Shown here: piece after piece, positions 1 to 9,019 of the stretch | How the letters are laid out: every line of letters begins with the position of its first letter | Position numbering within the stretch: position 1 is the stretch's first letter | IMG/VR virus record: IMGVR_UViG_3300050821_024069 | Location: 1-31,550 of that record | Length of the DNA stretch: 31,550 bases | DNA from: a virus | Direction: 5' to 3' (one strand) | Notes under the pieces: generated by a model | Told to the model about the DNA's origin: nothing | What the model saw: only the letters and a program-made list of their open reading frames with translations | Databases searched by the model: none | Translations under genes and position numbers: made by a program

Positions 1-1281
1 ATGACACACATATTCGAACCCCATTTTAACCTACAACCCCGCGCAGACGGTGATCCCTACATCATTATGAAGATCGTTTGCACGGATCGCCGCCCCTCTT
101 ACAGCATTGGTTATTCTATCCCTGGTAAGCTATGGGATAAGGACAAGGAAAGAGCTAATCCCAAAAAGCATCCCAACCCCGCCCCGATCAATGACCGGAT
201 AAAGGAAATTAAAGACTGGATCGAAGAATTTACTAAGGGAAAAAATACGGTCCTGGCTGATGATCTGATTGCCTTCCTAAAGACTAAGGACGGCAAGATA
301 AAAGGTCAGCGGTCAGCGGTCAGCTTTTTCGATGTGATTAAAGATAAAATTGACGCTGTTGAGCGCGGTGAGATCATGAATGAGGGTCGGCCATACTCAG
401 CAAATACTATAAAAAATTGGCGCGGCAGCTTAGAGAAAATGAGGGAGTTTGAGCCTTACCTTTCCTTTGATGATACCACTGAAGATGTAAGGGGCAGATT
501 CCTTGCATGGTCTACCCGGCAAGGTTACGCTCTTTCATATGCTGACCGGGTAATAAAGGATTGGAGAAAGTTTTATGAATTGTGTGGTAAGACGCTAGAT
601 TTTAAACGCCTGGATAGTAAAGAAATCACTTCGGCCCGGACTGACGTTTATCTTGATGAAGCTGATATTGTGAAGATGTTGGAATTGAAGCTGACCGGCG
701 CGGACGAATTGATCAGGGATCGGTTTATATTTAACGCTGAGGTCGGGTATAGAATCTCCGATTTTAAGCATATCAACAGCGATAATATTGACCTGGAAAG
801 CGGAACGGTTGATTACTCATTCCAACAAAAGACGAAGAAGAAAAGCGCCTCTATTGACCTCACAGACCGCGCCCGTGCAATCCTTGCGAAGCACAACGGC
901 GAGTTACCCCACCAATATCATGAGGTTGTTGTTAACCGTAGGATCAAGGAGATTGCTAAAGCGGCAGGGATTACCGAAATGGTTGAGTTGTTGGAGAGAG
1001 AGGTTCCTATGAGGATGCGGGAAAAGCTGCAACTTCTCAAGGTGTATAATCTTGATTCTGTCAAAGGGACTGTCAAAATCCCCAAATGTGAATTGATAAG
1101 CAACCATACCGCCCGGCGCTCCTGTATTACCAACCGTTGCGCTGAGGATGGGACAAGTAGTGAAATTGCCTGGATGCTGAATATCGCAGAAAAGACAGCG
1201 GCCCGGTATAATAAATTAACTCCAAAAGAGGTTGCAATGAAGCGGGCGGAAAGAAAGCGAGTGCCAGAAACCGCAGCTTAA
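1..1281 (+). CDS. int: Tyrosine recombinase (phage integrase)
   Basis: This 426-residue protein should carry out site-specific integration and probably excision at att sites. The N-terminal ~60 residues resemble the arm-binding region of Bacteroidota integrases (a SIGYSIPGKLWDKDK-like stretch at 35-49). Residues ~105-205 look like the SAM-like core-binding domain and ~215-410 like the catalytic domain. Visible catalytic residues are Arg251 (GYRISD), a candidate Lys277 (QQKTKKK), His369-x-x-Arg372 (HTARRS) and the nucleophile Tyr403 (ARYNKL). The later His of the usual LGH motif appears to be Asn394 (MLNIAEKTAARY), which is unusual but not necessarily inactivating. The gene begins on base 1, so the start may lie upstream. 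It converges on the late operon, with a shared terminator between them. Confidence 0.93.
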   Translation: MTHIFEPHFNLQPRADGDPYIIMKIVCTDRRPSYSIGYSIPGKLWDKDKERANPKKHPNPAPINDRIKEIKDWIEEFTKGKNTVLADDLIAFLKTKDGKIKGQRSAVSFFDVIKDKIDAVERGEIMNEGRPYSANTIKNWRGSLEKMREFEPYLSFDDTTEDVRGRFLAWSTRQGYALSYADRVIKDWRKFYELCGKTLDFKRLDSKEITSARTDVYLDEADIVKMLELKLTGADELIRDRFIFNAEVGYRISDFKHINSDNIDLESGTVDYSFQQKTKKKSASIDLTDRARAILAKHNGELPHQYHEVVVNRRIKEIAKAAGITEMVELLEREVPMRMREKLQLLKVYNLDSVKGTVKIPKCELISNHTARRSCITNRCAEDGTSSEIAWMLNIAEKTAARYNKLTPKEVAMKRAERKRVPETAA

Positions 1282-1301
1282 ACGACGATTATTCTAAATT
1301 G

Positions 1302-1335
1302 AAAAAGACCCCACAAAACGGGGTCTTTCTTTTTT
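1302..1335. terminator. Bidirectional intrinsic terminator
   Basis: A 9-bp perfect stem (AAAGACCCC at 1304-1312 with GGGGTCTTT at 1320-1328) encloses a 7-base loop. A T-rich run follows on the + strand and an A-run precedes it, giving a U-tract on both strands. It sits between the convergent integrase and the end of the late operon and should stop both. Confidence 0.9.
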
Positions 1336-1367
1336 ATATGCGTTTCTTCCCTGGTAGAGATAACAGG

Positions 1368-1688
1368 TTAAAGAAGCTGCTTTAATTTGCGTGCAACGAG
1401 TTTATAGGTGTAATCTATTGCGACCATTCCAACCACTCCAACCACATAGGATAAAAACCCTACCAATTTTATACCCACTCGTTCGGCAATCAAAGGGGTA
1501 GTAAATCCAGCTACCATCCCCCCAATGAATATTTGTCGAATCGAATCAAAAATATCTGACTTGGTATGAAAGGACCACGCGGCCCCACCAATTACGCCAT
1601 TAGCCAAATATTTCCATGTGATTCCTAGATTGCCTAAGAAGTCAATTATATCCTTTTTCATCTTATACAATTTGTACTGTTGTTCCAT
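1368..1688 (-). CDS. Putative holin (three membrane segments)
   Basis: This 106-residue protein has three hydrophobic segments at about 27-40, 51-68 and 75-92 and a basic tail (ARKLKQLL). That is the size and layout of small phage holins, which permeabilise the inner membrane at lysis. It is the last gene of the late operon, a common place for lysis genes. The annotated start overlaps the fibre gene by 26 bases. An internal ATG at 1661 (MKKDII) lies one base after the fibre stop and may be the true start, giving 97 residues. No endolysin is recognisable beside it. The role rests on topology and position only. Confidence 0.6.
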   Translation of the reverse strand: MEQQYKLYKMKKDIIDFLGNLGITWKYLANGVIGGAAWSFHTKSDIFDSIRQIFIGGMVAGFTTPLIAERVGIKLVGFLSYVVGVVGMVAIDYTYKLVARKLKQLL

Positions 1689-4600
1689 TTAAGTAAATAA
1701 AGAGGTGTGATCCTGTTTTCCAAATATCACCTTCTACCGGGGAGGTTGGTGCGCTCCCGGTTGGTATATTCAGTGAGGCAATATTTGTAGTAGATGCTGC
1801 CGAAACAATCTTACCACCTAATACCTCAATAGCATAGAAGTTAGCAGCACTGGTCAACGTTGGAGAAATAGAAAGCGCAGTGGTTATTCCACTTGCTCCT
1901 CCTGTTTGATTTATCGTTGGCTGCAAAGATATAAGACTGAACGTTCCGCTGCCACTTGTCGGCGCAAAAGATTGAACGAATTGGTATTGATTTACGTTGC
2001 CCGTGGTGTTCGTTGACGCTCCAGAACCATTTATAAAACTTGTTCCGAAGCCTGCTGCTGTAACAGCTAAAACTTGCTCGAAAGTAAAGCCGCTATTATA
2101 GTGGAATTGATTGGCTGTTGCAGGCAACGAACATAAACTAATCCCGGCTCCGCCCACTGGGTTAATGGTTAATCCCGCTGCTCCGAAACTCCAGTTTGTT
2201 GCAGCAGATGAAAACGCAAACGGTGAGACCCACGCGCCGTTAATGTTAAATGATAATACCAAATTACCCGTAATGGTAGAAGGACTTGAACCGCTCACAG
2301 GCTGTAAACCGATCATTGCTTGTACCGTCTCCGATCCTGTTCCTGATTGGGTTGACCATGCTTGACCACTAAATATCACACCCGGCGAGTACTGGGTTTG
2401 TGCTGAAGTAGCAGGGGTTGTATCGTTCAATATAAGTCCTCCTAGCGTTGAGGATACAGTCGAAGCCAAATTGTTGCGGAGTATTGTTATACCACTCGTA
2501 TCAACGTTTATGTATGATCCATCAAACCATATATCCCCGATATTCGGAGCAGTAGGCGCAACACCTGCCGTTAGATTTATTTGAGATCGGGTCGTTGTTC
2601 CTCCAATGATACTCAACCATGTTGACGTTGGTGCGGTATTTCCACCAATTTGAGTAGCCATATTCAAATAGCCAGATGATGCGTTTAACCGAGCAGCAGC
2701 CGTACCTGAAAGAGAACCACCGACATAAAAAGTGTGATTAAAACCACCACCACTATTCGTATTTCCATAGTTCATTCCCACTGCGGCTTGCGCTTGCACT
2801 GCAAAGTTTTCGGCACCTGCTGCAATACCTAACGTGGTTGTACTACCAGAAGAATAAAAGAAGAAATTATTAGAGCCATCAAACCACTGGTCTCCTGGAA
2901 TAGGAGTTGTGGGAGCAACACCCGCAATAAAATTAGTAGAAGAATGACCTGTAGTAGATGCTCCGAAAATAGTTCTTGCTGAAAACGTTTGTCCGCCTGT
3001 CCAGGTATTTGCATGAGCCAAATTCAAAGACGCAATAACCGCTCCTGTTATAGGGGAGATCGTTAGCGTTCCATCAGAATTTGAAACGGATGATACAGCA
3101 TTTTGAGGGATAGGCTGCGTACCAAGCAAACCCGTAGACGAAGCGACCACCATTGTAGTCCCAGTAGAAGCGAGAGAAGTAATAAGGGCATTCCCGTTGA
3201 TATACGTTGAACCATTGACCTGAAGTTTATAACCGTTATCAACTGTCGGATTGCTATTGCCAATAATAACATCTTGAGTGCTTGAACCGAAGATAGCAAC
3301 GTTATTCAAATCGGTTGTGATGCTGTTACCGATAATCGTGGTGTTATTCCAGACAACTGAATTATTCGTGGTCTTATTTGCGAAGCGACCAAGCAGAATA
3401 ATATTATCCATTGTGACATGGCTGAGACCTGACCCGGCCCAAGCACCTATAACCGTGCTGCCGCTTGCTGTTGCAGTCGCGGTATATATGCTGCTGTAAT
3501 TGGGAGAACCACCCGCACCCACACCAACGAAAGTAAGATCAGTACCATTAACTACAATTCCCGCCATAGACCCCAAAAGGGTGCTACCATTAAGAGTGGT
3601 GGATGTATTTGCGGTTGCCCATCCAGCAATAAGATCGCCTATACCTGAAGTCAACTGCTGACCGCAACCAGTACCTAATACAGCACCCCAAAAGTTCTGC
3701 ACACCTGTATAGGCTTGCAACGCACCAAATCCAACCGCAACCGCGCTTTGTACATCAGCGCCGGAAGTATTTCTTGCAGCATATCCAGCATACATACCAA
3801 GATAAACAGAATAGGTATCCTGGCTGTCGTTGGCTCCAAAGTGAAGGAGTGGTATACCCTGGCAGCTAATCATTCCCGGACCCGCGCCGTCCTGGTCTGG
3901 AGTTGTCATTCCTGTCAATTCCAAAACTCCAGTAATCTGAGTATTACCACTGACAGTTAACTGATACGTAGAACCGAAGTGAGCAGGGAGCGGACCGCCA
4001 ATGACAGTATCACCGGCAAACCAGTTCGGGCTTGTGGCACCTCTTTGATAAATGCCTGTCTGCCCCGAGCCGTTATCTTGAATGTCCAGTGTTGAAGCAG
4101 GAGTTTGATTCCATGTACCTTTCCCAAGTAGTGTGTTGTAATGCTTGTCGATCATGAAGAATCTCGTCGATCCTGCACCACCACCTTGACCATTGTTGAA
4201 GTTAACGAAGTCGCTATTCAGCATAGGACCGGGCGCACCTGGATTGGTATAGAAATACTGATCGTAATCATAATACCAAATGGAGAAATGGGAATAGTTA
4301 TCCTGATATCCATTCACACTATAACTATCTCGTCCTGCAAGGTCCAAATTAAAGGCACCACCTTGACCGGCTAAAGCATTAGAAGCAGCACGAATATTCG
4401 GCTGAACTTGACCGGCAACGTTTTGATAGTTGAGGATCAAAAATCCATTATAGGAACTTCCAGACGGCGCATCTGGATTACTCATTTCCAAGAAAACAGA
4501 ATTGTTTCCATCAGCCGTTATGCTCTTAGAAATGAGCAGCGCCGGGTGAGGGAATCCCCATGTGCTACCTGGAGCAGTTCCACCACTTGCCCCACCAACG

Positions 4601-5796
4601 ATGAATTGTGAGTAAGTCGAAGGAGCAAGAGATTCCTTAAGCCATAGATAATTGTTGTTGACTGAAAGATCAATGGTCTTATTCGTCAACGTTACTCCGC
4701 CCAGTATTGCATTAGTGCCACTAATAGAAAGGCCATCATCAGCACCGAACACATTTGAAAACGTAGGCAGTGGCAGTGTTGATAACAACCCGCTGGAATT
4801 TGCGACTACCATAGTCGTGCCCGTGCTTTCAAGGGAAGTGGCTGTAATTGCTCCCGCAAAATCAAATCCGCCCTGTGAAGTCCAAATGGTATTTCCTTCG
4901 GTTAGAATATCTATACCTCCGTTTGAAAGATCAAAGGTTGTATTGCCCGCAGCAAGCCCGACAAATCCTTCCTCAGCAATAATCAAATCTTCAGTACCCG
5001 CAGTATTTGATACCAATAGATGAACGGTCTGTAAACCGTTTGCAGGATTCCAGGTAAGACCTGGAGTGCTCGTTATAGTGTTGCCCGAGCTACCAAATGC
5101 AATTTGTGTAGACGCTAAGAATGGAGGCACCGAAGTTGAGCCAGAAACGTACAGACCATCAATATTCGCTATCAGGGTATTTCCTGGAAAGGCGGATATA
5201 TTGACGTTAGCAATAAGAGGCAAGCACGTTGTCCCGCTCCCATCAAAACTAACGGTTGGGCTGTTCAACACACTCAGACCACCACCACATCCCCCGCCCG
5301 GTTGAACAGGGAAGGGAACGAAAGTGCTGCCTGATGCGCTGCAATCTTTCATAGGTTCATCACACCAACCGAACGTGTTGGGTACTAGGATATCTACATC
5401 AGCGTAAGAACCAGCAACGCGATCACTAAACTTTTCTTCGAATGGAACAACGTTAACATCAAATTCAGGCTCCAGATCGTAGAGGTCGCGCAACAAATAA
5501 AAGATACCGTTAAGTATCATGATGCTGTTACTCTTGATCTCGTTTTCATTGGAGATATCAGGCTTAACCAAATCCATCCAATAGACCCTCAGCTTGTATG
5601 TAATCGTATTGTTACCGATCTTGTTGCCGCGTAGCTCTACCCATAGTAAAGGATAGTTCCTTACCGTCTCAGCCGTTATATTCCAAACGTCCCCGAACCC
5701 GAAAGCATTTACTTGGGCGTGGTCCTGTGCAATCTGTCCGAAGATTTGCACAAGGTTCATTAAGTTCGCATCCGTATTATTGAATAACAAAGCCAT
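1663..5796 (-). CDS. Giant tail fibre fused to a tail-terminator-like N-terminus
   Basis: This 1377-residue protein has two parts. The first ~150 residues (AQVNAFGFGDVWNI, YPLLWVEL, then a LxVYWMDLV strand and a helical stretch) resemble small neck or tail-terminator proteins of Bacteroidota prophages. The rest is Gly/Ser/Thr/Asn-rich beta-structured sequence typical of host-binding fibres. Repeats include STGTTMVVAxSxGLL (near 320-335 and 873-887) and three APTxPxxGDxW units (near 958-973, 1078-1093 and 1345-1360). A Gly-rich stretch at about 640-870 looks like a YadA-like beta-roll and ends in YKLQVNGSTYINGN. No C-terminal S74 self-cleaving chaperone domain is seen. It lies between the DUF6712-like adaptor and the holin. 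Confidence 0.75.
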   Translation of the reverse strand: MALLFNNTDANLMNLVQIFGQIAQDHAQVNAFGFGDVWNITAETVRNYPLLWVELRGNKIGNNTITYKLRVYWMDLVKPDISNENEIKSNSIMILNGIFYLLRDLYDLEPEFDVNVVPFEEKFSDRVAGSYADVDILVPNTFGWCDEPMKDCSASGSTFVPFPVQPGGGCGGGLSVLNSPTVSFDGSGTTCLPLIANVNISAFPGNTLIANIDGLYVSGSTSVPPFLASTQIAFGSSGNTITSTPGLTWNPANGLQTVHLLVSNTAGTEDLIIAEEGFVGLAAGNTTFDLSNGGIDILTEGNTIWTSQGGFDFAGAITATSLESTGTTMVVANSSGLLSTLPLPTFSNVFGADDGLSISGTNAILGGVTLTNKTIDLSVNNNYLWLKESLAPSTYSQFIVGGASGGTAPGSTWGFPHPALLISKSITADGNNSVFLEMSNPDAPSGSSYNGFLILNYQNVAGQVQPNIRAASNALAGQGGAFNLDLAGRDSYSVNGYQDNYSHFSIWYYDYDQYFYTNPGAPGPMLNSDFVNFNNGQGGGAGSTRFFMIDKHYNTLLGKGTWNQTPASTLDIQDNGSGQTGIYQRGATSPNWFAGDTVIGGPLPAHFGSTYQLTVSGNTQITGVLELTGMTTPDQDGAGPGMISCQGIPLLHFGANDSQDTYSVYLGMYAGYAARNTSGADVQSAVAVGFGALQAYTGVQNFWGAVLGTGCGQQLTSGIGDLIAGWATANTSTTLNGSTLLGSMAGIVVNGTDLTFVGVGAGGSPNYSSIYTATATASGSTVIGAWAGSGLSHVTMDNIILLGRFANKTTNNSVVWNNTTIIGNSITTDLNNVAIFGSSTQDVIIGNSNPTVDNGYKLQVNGSTYINGNALITSLASTGTTMVVASSTGLLGTQPIPQNAVSSVSNSDGTLTISPITGAVIASLNLAHANTWTGGQTFSARTIFGASTTGHSSTNFIAGVAPTTPIPGDQWFDGSNNFFFYSSGSTTTLGIAAGAENFAVQAQAAVGMNYGNTNSGGGFNHTFYVGGSLSGTAAARLNASSGYLNMATQIGGNTAPTSTWLSIIGGTTTRSQINLTAGVAPTAPNIGDIWFDGSYINVDTSGITILRNNLASTVSSTLGGLILNDTTPATSAQTQYSPGVIFSGQAWSTQSGTGSETVQAMIGLQPVSGSSPSTITGNLVLSFNINGAWVSPFAFSSAATNWSFGAAGLTINPVGGAGISLCSLPATANQFHYNSGFTFEQVLAVTAAGFGTSFINGSGASTNTTGNVNQYQFVQSFAPTSGSGTFSLISLQPTINQTGGASGITTALSISPTLTSAANFYAIEVLGGKIVSAASTTNIASLNIPTGSAPTSPVEGDIWKTGSHLFIYLNGTTVQIV

Positions 5797-5812
5797 TTGA
5801 ATAGTTTAAATA

Positions 5813-6436
5813 TTATCTGAAATACCAACGGGGGTCCGCTGCGTTCTGATCGTCGTATCCATTACCCAGGTAGATGCCTGAGCGGTACGGCCTGGCTGTC
5901 GGGGCAGTGTCGGCGCTGTTGATGATTCTGTAATAAGAAGGGAAAAGATTTTGATTGGTGATAACGTACTTGATCAATTGGGACGCATACCAATCCCGAT
6001 TTGCCTTTGCCTGATTCGCCAACATCTGCACCTCATCCAGTGAAGCAGGTTTAGAGTTGTCTGAATCCTGCTTTTGTACCCCGAGATTCATCATCTTATA
6101 GGTTATGTAAACCGGAGCCTCAGCCTGGATTGCCCACACAAGTAACGGCTGAATATAGATATTGAGAAGCTGAGTATCTTGAGGCTGCAAATTATACCCC
6201 CACGTTGGCGCTCCCCCATCTGGAGGGATAGTACCCGGAGTAATCGAATTGATAATTCCATTTTGTAGGTAGACGTATAATCCCGTACCCAGTATCAGGG
6301 TTAGATATTTCCGTTGAACCAGATTGATCACCGGCGTTAGAATCTTCATGTCCACATTTTCATTAATCAGACCTTGCGCCTTTAGAGCGGGTTCATCAAT
6401 GAAAAGCGTATTGTATGAAAGCGGATTTAATGGCAT
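5813..6436 (-). CDS. DUF6712-like head-tail adaptor
   Basis: This 207-residue protein starts with a LFIDEPALKAQGLINENVD-type opening followed by a long helical pattern (IQPLLVWAIQAEAPVYITYKMMNLG). This fits DUF6712-family proteins, which are encoded near portal and capsid genes in Bacteroidota phages and probably act as the head-completion or adaptor ring. It follows the portal by 11 bases and precedes the fibre gene by 16 bases, in one operon. The family assignment is from memory of its pattern and the adaptor role is inferred from position. Confidence 0.6.
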   Translation of the reverse strand: MPLNPLSYNTLFIDEPALKAQGLINENVDMKILTPVINLVQRKYLTLILGTGLYVYLQNGIINSITPGTIPPDGGAPTWGYNLQPQDTQLLNIYIQPLLVWAIQAEAPVYITYKMMNLGVQKQDSDNSKPASLDEVQMLANQAKANRDWYASQLIKYVITNQNLFPSYYRIINSADTAPTARPYRSGIYLGNGYDDQNAADPRWYFR

Positions 6437-6447
6437 AGAATTATTTT

Positions 6448-7887
6448 TTATGAGGGATCAGTAGAATCACCAATGTTCTTTTCTCCTGGCGGCGGAACGT
6501 TGTTCGCGGGTTCCGCTTCGTCGTTTGTCTTGTTCGGAGCCGGTTTAACGTTGGTGATACCGATAACCTTTTCATCGTTGAGAATTGCAACCTGAGTGAT
6601 ATAACCCCATTTGTAAAGCAGTTCACGAATTTCCCTACTTGTCATCTGTGACGCAATGAGCGTTTCATCTGTGAACACGGTATTAATCGGCTCGATTGGG
6701 AGGATTTGTAAATCACATCCTTTGAAGTTTATGCCAAGCAGCTTGTTAAAGAGTTGCAGCAATATGCGCTGTTGAGGTTTTACATAGGTGTTCTGGAAAA
6801 TGCTATACCCCTGCAAGTACTCCGATCCGTGCCCGAGTTTACCAGCCGTCTGCACCCCGAAGATTGCGGGAGTAGTGACACGGTGACCGACAAAGATTTC
6901 ATCTCTTACAGAAGTCTGCAAGTTGATGAATCGTTTATCTAAATCCGGCTGCTCGATTGTGTCGATCTTGGGGGCCGCGTCCTTGTTGTCTGCAAACGTA
7001 AAGATCGCTTTACCAGCTTGCGACGATCCGCCCCATTTATCGGTCATCTTCTTTTCAATAAAAGCCTTTTCTTCTTCAGTCGGCTCACCATTCAGGAATG
7101 ATACCATAATCGATGGAAAGAACCCATTGCGAATTTGGTTGAGGTTGAAGTTCGCTATCTCAATCGACGTTTCAATTGCGGGGATCGATCCGATGTACTG
7201 GGGAACGGGATACCATTCGCGGGTTAGTGTACCGCTATAATAGAATATCTTCACCCCGGTAGGATCAGCTTCATCATACAGATCATAATCAATCGTCTTT
7301 ACTCTTTGAAGCGACCAATCCTTTGCATAGCGCAATTTATCCGCATCCAAAGTGAAGCGGAACTTTCTCAGGTCTATATATCTGATCTCAGCAATTTGCG
7401 GTTTCTTAGCCGTCGATCCCTTCGTATAAATAACTTGTAGAGTGAACCCGCCATAGATTTCATAGTCAAGGCAACATTTTCGGAACACTTCATTAAGGGA
7501 ATTACCTGACCTGTTGCAGGAGTTGATAAACTCATTAATCGCCGCGACATTCTTGGTAACGGCTGTGTTACCACTCGGGATCGTTGTTATCGGCACGTAG
7601 AGACCATTAGCAACGATTTCATCAACCTTACGCAGAATGATAGCCTGATGGAGCGAAGACCCCATAAACGCATTTAAAAGGTAATCCGGGTACTTGTTAT
7701 CGTCGCCATAGGTAAGATACCCACCGTTCGCTTTGTTCTCCTTCATCTTCGGAAGGACGTAACTAGGCTGCTGGATAGAGAAGGCAACCCGATTCGCGTA
7801 ACGGTTGATTATATTTTCCTTCGCCGCGTCAATTGCGGTTAACGGCTTAGAAGATTGGGCTGTGCCTGTAAAAGGTTGTTGATCCAT
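6448..7887 (-). CDS. Phage portal protein
   Basis: This 479-residue protein should form the dodecameric portal ring at the capsid vertex through which DNA is packaged. Portal-like features are an N-terminal region ending in YGDDNKYPDYLLNAF (about residue 61-75), a middle alpha/beta region with INFNLNQIRNGFFPSIMVSF-like wing sequence, then EEEKAFIEKKMTDKWGG, and a clip/stem-like VGHRVTTPAIFGVQ followed by a helical crown. The C-terminal ~40 residues are Pro/Asn/Glu-rich and likely disordered. The length is normal for the family. It lies some 14.5 kb from the large terminase, which it normally neighbours. Confidence 0.85.
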   Translation of the reverse strand: MDQQPFTGTAQSSKPLTAIDAAKENIINRYANRVAFSIQQPSYVLPKMKENKANGGYLTYGDDNKYPDYLLNAFMGSSLHQAIILRKVDEIVANGLYVPITTIPSGNTAVTKNVAAINEFINSCNRSGNSLNEVFRKCCLDYEIYGGFTLQVIYTKGSTAKKPQIAEIRYIDLRKFRFTLDADKLRYAKDWSLQRVKTIDYDLYDEADPTGVKIFYYSGTLTREWYPVPQYIGSIPAIETSIEIANFNLNQIRNGFFPSIMVSFLNGEPTEEEKAFIEKKMTDKWGGSSQAGKAIFTFADNKDAAPKIDTIEQPDLDKRFINLQTSVRDEIFVGHRVTTPAIFGVQTAGKLGHGSEYLQGYSIFQNTYVKPQQRILLQLFNKLLGINFKGCDLQILPIEPINTVFTDETLIASQMTSREIRELLYKWGYITQVAILNDEKVIGITNVKPAPNKTNDEAEPANNVPPPGEKNIGDSTDPS

Positions 7888-7889
7888 AT

Positions 7890-8309
7890 TTAGGAGTTGT
7901 AGATATTATTGTTGTAGGCGACAAGGTTGGGATTGACTGCACTTTGGAAAGCCGATTGGGTAGCTGTCACACCAACTACCAGGAGCTTGCCCCATTCGAC
8001 GCGGTGAAGTCCTGAAGGAGATAGAACAGATTCAGGATTCTCATAGACGTTGTAAGAGTATTGACCAGGGAGAGGAAGGTTCACTTGCCCGGCGTAGGGA
8101 TCAGTTGATCCAGACGGGCCGGTTTCAGTGATACAAAAATCATTGTGTCTATACGGGGACGTGCTTACATCAGTCGCAACGCAATAGAAGTAACCGTTTG
8201 TTGTCAGGTTGATAAACTCAAACAGATAAATATTATTATCAGTGAGAACATCCTCCGCAAAAAGTGTTACGACAAGTTTATTGAGGCTATTTTGATTGAT
8301 TATAAGCAT
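7890..8309 (-). CDS. Small conserved structural protein
   Basis: This 139-residue, mostly beta-rich protein opens with a LNKLVVTLFAEDVLTDNNIYLFEFINL pattern. A Gly/Pro-rich middle (PLPGQYSYNVYENPES) and VEWGKLLVVG follow. I recognise the style from small proteins next to portal or capsid genes in Bacteroidota phages, but no function is established. Its stop is 2 bases before the portal start. It is the first gene after the internal terminator at 8370-8400, so it may have its own promoter. The 36-base leader just before its start contains a CCTTA/TAAGG inverted repeat (8327-8345). Confidence 0.6.
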   Translation of the reverse strand: MLIINQNSLNKLVVTLFAEDVLTDNNIYLFEFINLTTNGYFYCVATDVSTSPYRHNDFCITETGPSGSTDPYAGQVNLPLPGQYSYNVYENPESVLSPSGLHRVEWGKLLVVGVTATQSAFQSAVNPNLVAYNNNIYNS

Positions 8310-8369
8310 TTTTCCGGCTTAATATTCCTTAGCATGGTGTTAAGGAGGATGGAGAAAATTGGAAAGACT

Positions 8370-8400
8370 AAAAAAAGTCCCGCATGGAAATGCAGGACGT
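8370..8400 (-). terminator. Intrinsic terminator inside the late operon
   Basis: Read on the minus strand, GTCC-TGCAT pairs with ATGC-GGGAC around a 4-base loop (stem 8377-8398, one internal mismatch). It is followed at once by seven T residues (8376-8370). It lies between the tail-tube-like gene and the small structural gene, splitting the late transcript. Confidence 0.75.
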
Positions 8401-8457
8401 TCTTAATATATGTGCGATCAAAAAAACAGCAAATTGTGTAGTCCCCTGCAATGGTGA

Positions 8458-8970
8458 CTATGCAAGGAGTGCGGGCATCAGGGCGGCAGGAACAGCATAC
8501 ATTGGCTGCGGTTCCTCAGCAAGGAAAGCGAGATCGTAACCATTGAGATCACCGAACGCTTTACCAGTCTTACCTGATGAAGTCTGAAGCTGTGCTCCGT
8601 TTACTGTACCCGTCAACCAATAGTTACCCATGTTATCCAGGATGATAACCAATAGAAGATTCTGAGCCAGTAAATTAAATTCAGACCATTTGTTAGCCGA
8701 AAGCTGATAAAGAACCACCTTGATATCATCCTTGTAATAAACTGATCCATTCGCTTCGTTCGTTTCGATGGTTTCAGTATATTCACTCGTGGCCTTTCTC
8801 AAAGAGTACTGAAAGAATTGCGCTCCCCCGGTCAACGTAATTGCCGTTACGGTTCCCCCCGATGCGCTCAAACTTGCGAGACTTGATTGCTCGGTAAGGA
8901 AGATGGCTTTGATACCACCCACCCCATTTCGACACGCTAAAGGGAAACCTTGTGTTAGGCTACATGACAT
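8458..8970 (-). CDS. Probable major tail tube protein
   Basis: This 170-residue protein opens with MSCSLTQGFPLACRNGVGG and continues as a beta-rich sequence (SEYTETIETNEANGSVYYKDDIKVVLYQL, LLLVIILDNMGNYWLTG, GDLNGYDLAFLAEEP). The pattern matches a Bacteroidota phage protein type that I associate with the tail tube. Size, abundance-friendly position right after the capsid gene and the TGxxxGDLxGYxLxF ending support this. No tail sheath gene is present, so a non-contractile tail is likely. It could instead be another head or tail structural subunit. Confidence 0.55.
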   Translation of the reverse strand: MSCSLTQGFPLACRNGVGGIKAIFLTEQSSLASLSASGGTVTAITLTGGAQFFQYSLRKATSEYTETIETNEANGSVYYKDDIKVVLYQLSANKWSEFNLLAQNLLLVIILDNMGNYWLTGTVNGAQLQTSSGKTGKAFGDLNGYDLAFLAEEPQPMYAVPAALMPALLA

Positions 8971-9019
8971 ATTGAAAGAATTAAATAATTAGAAAAGAAG
9001 AAAACAGAAATGGTATCGA

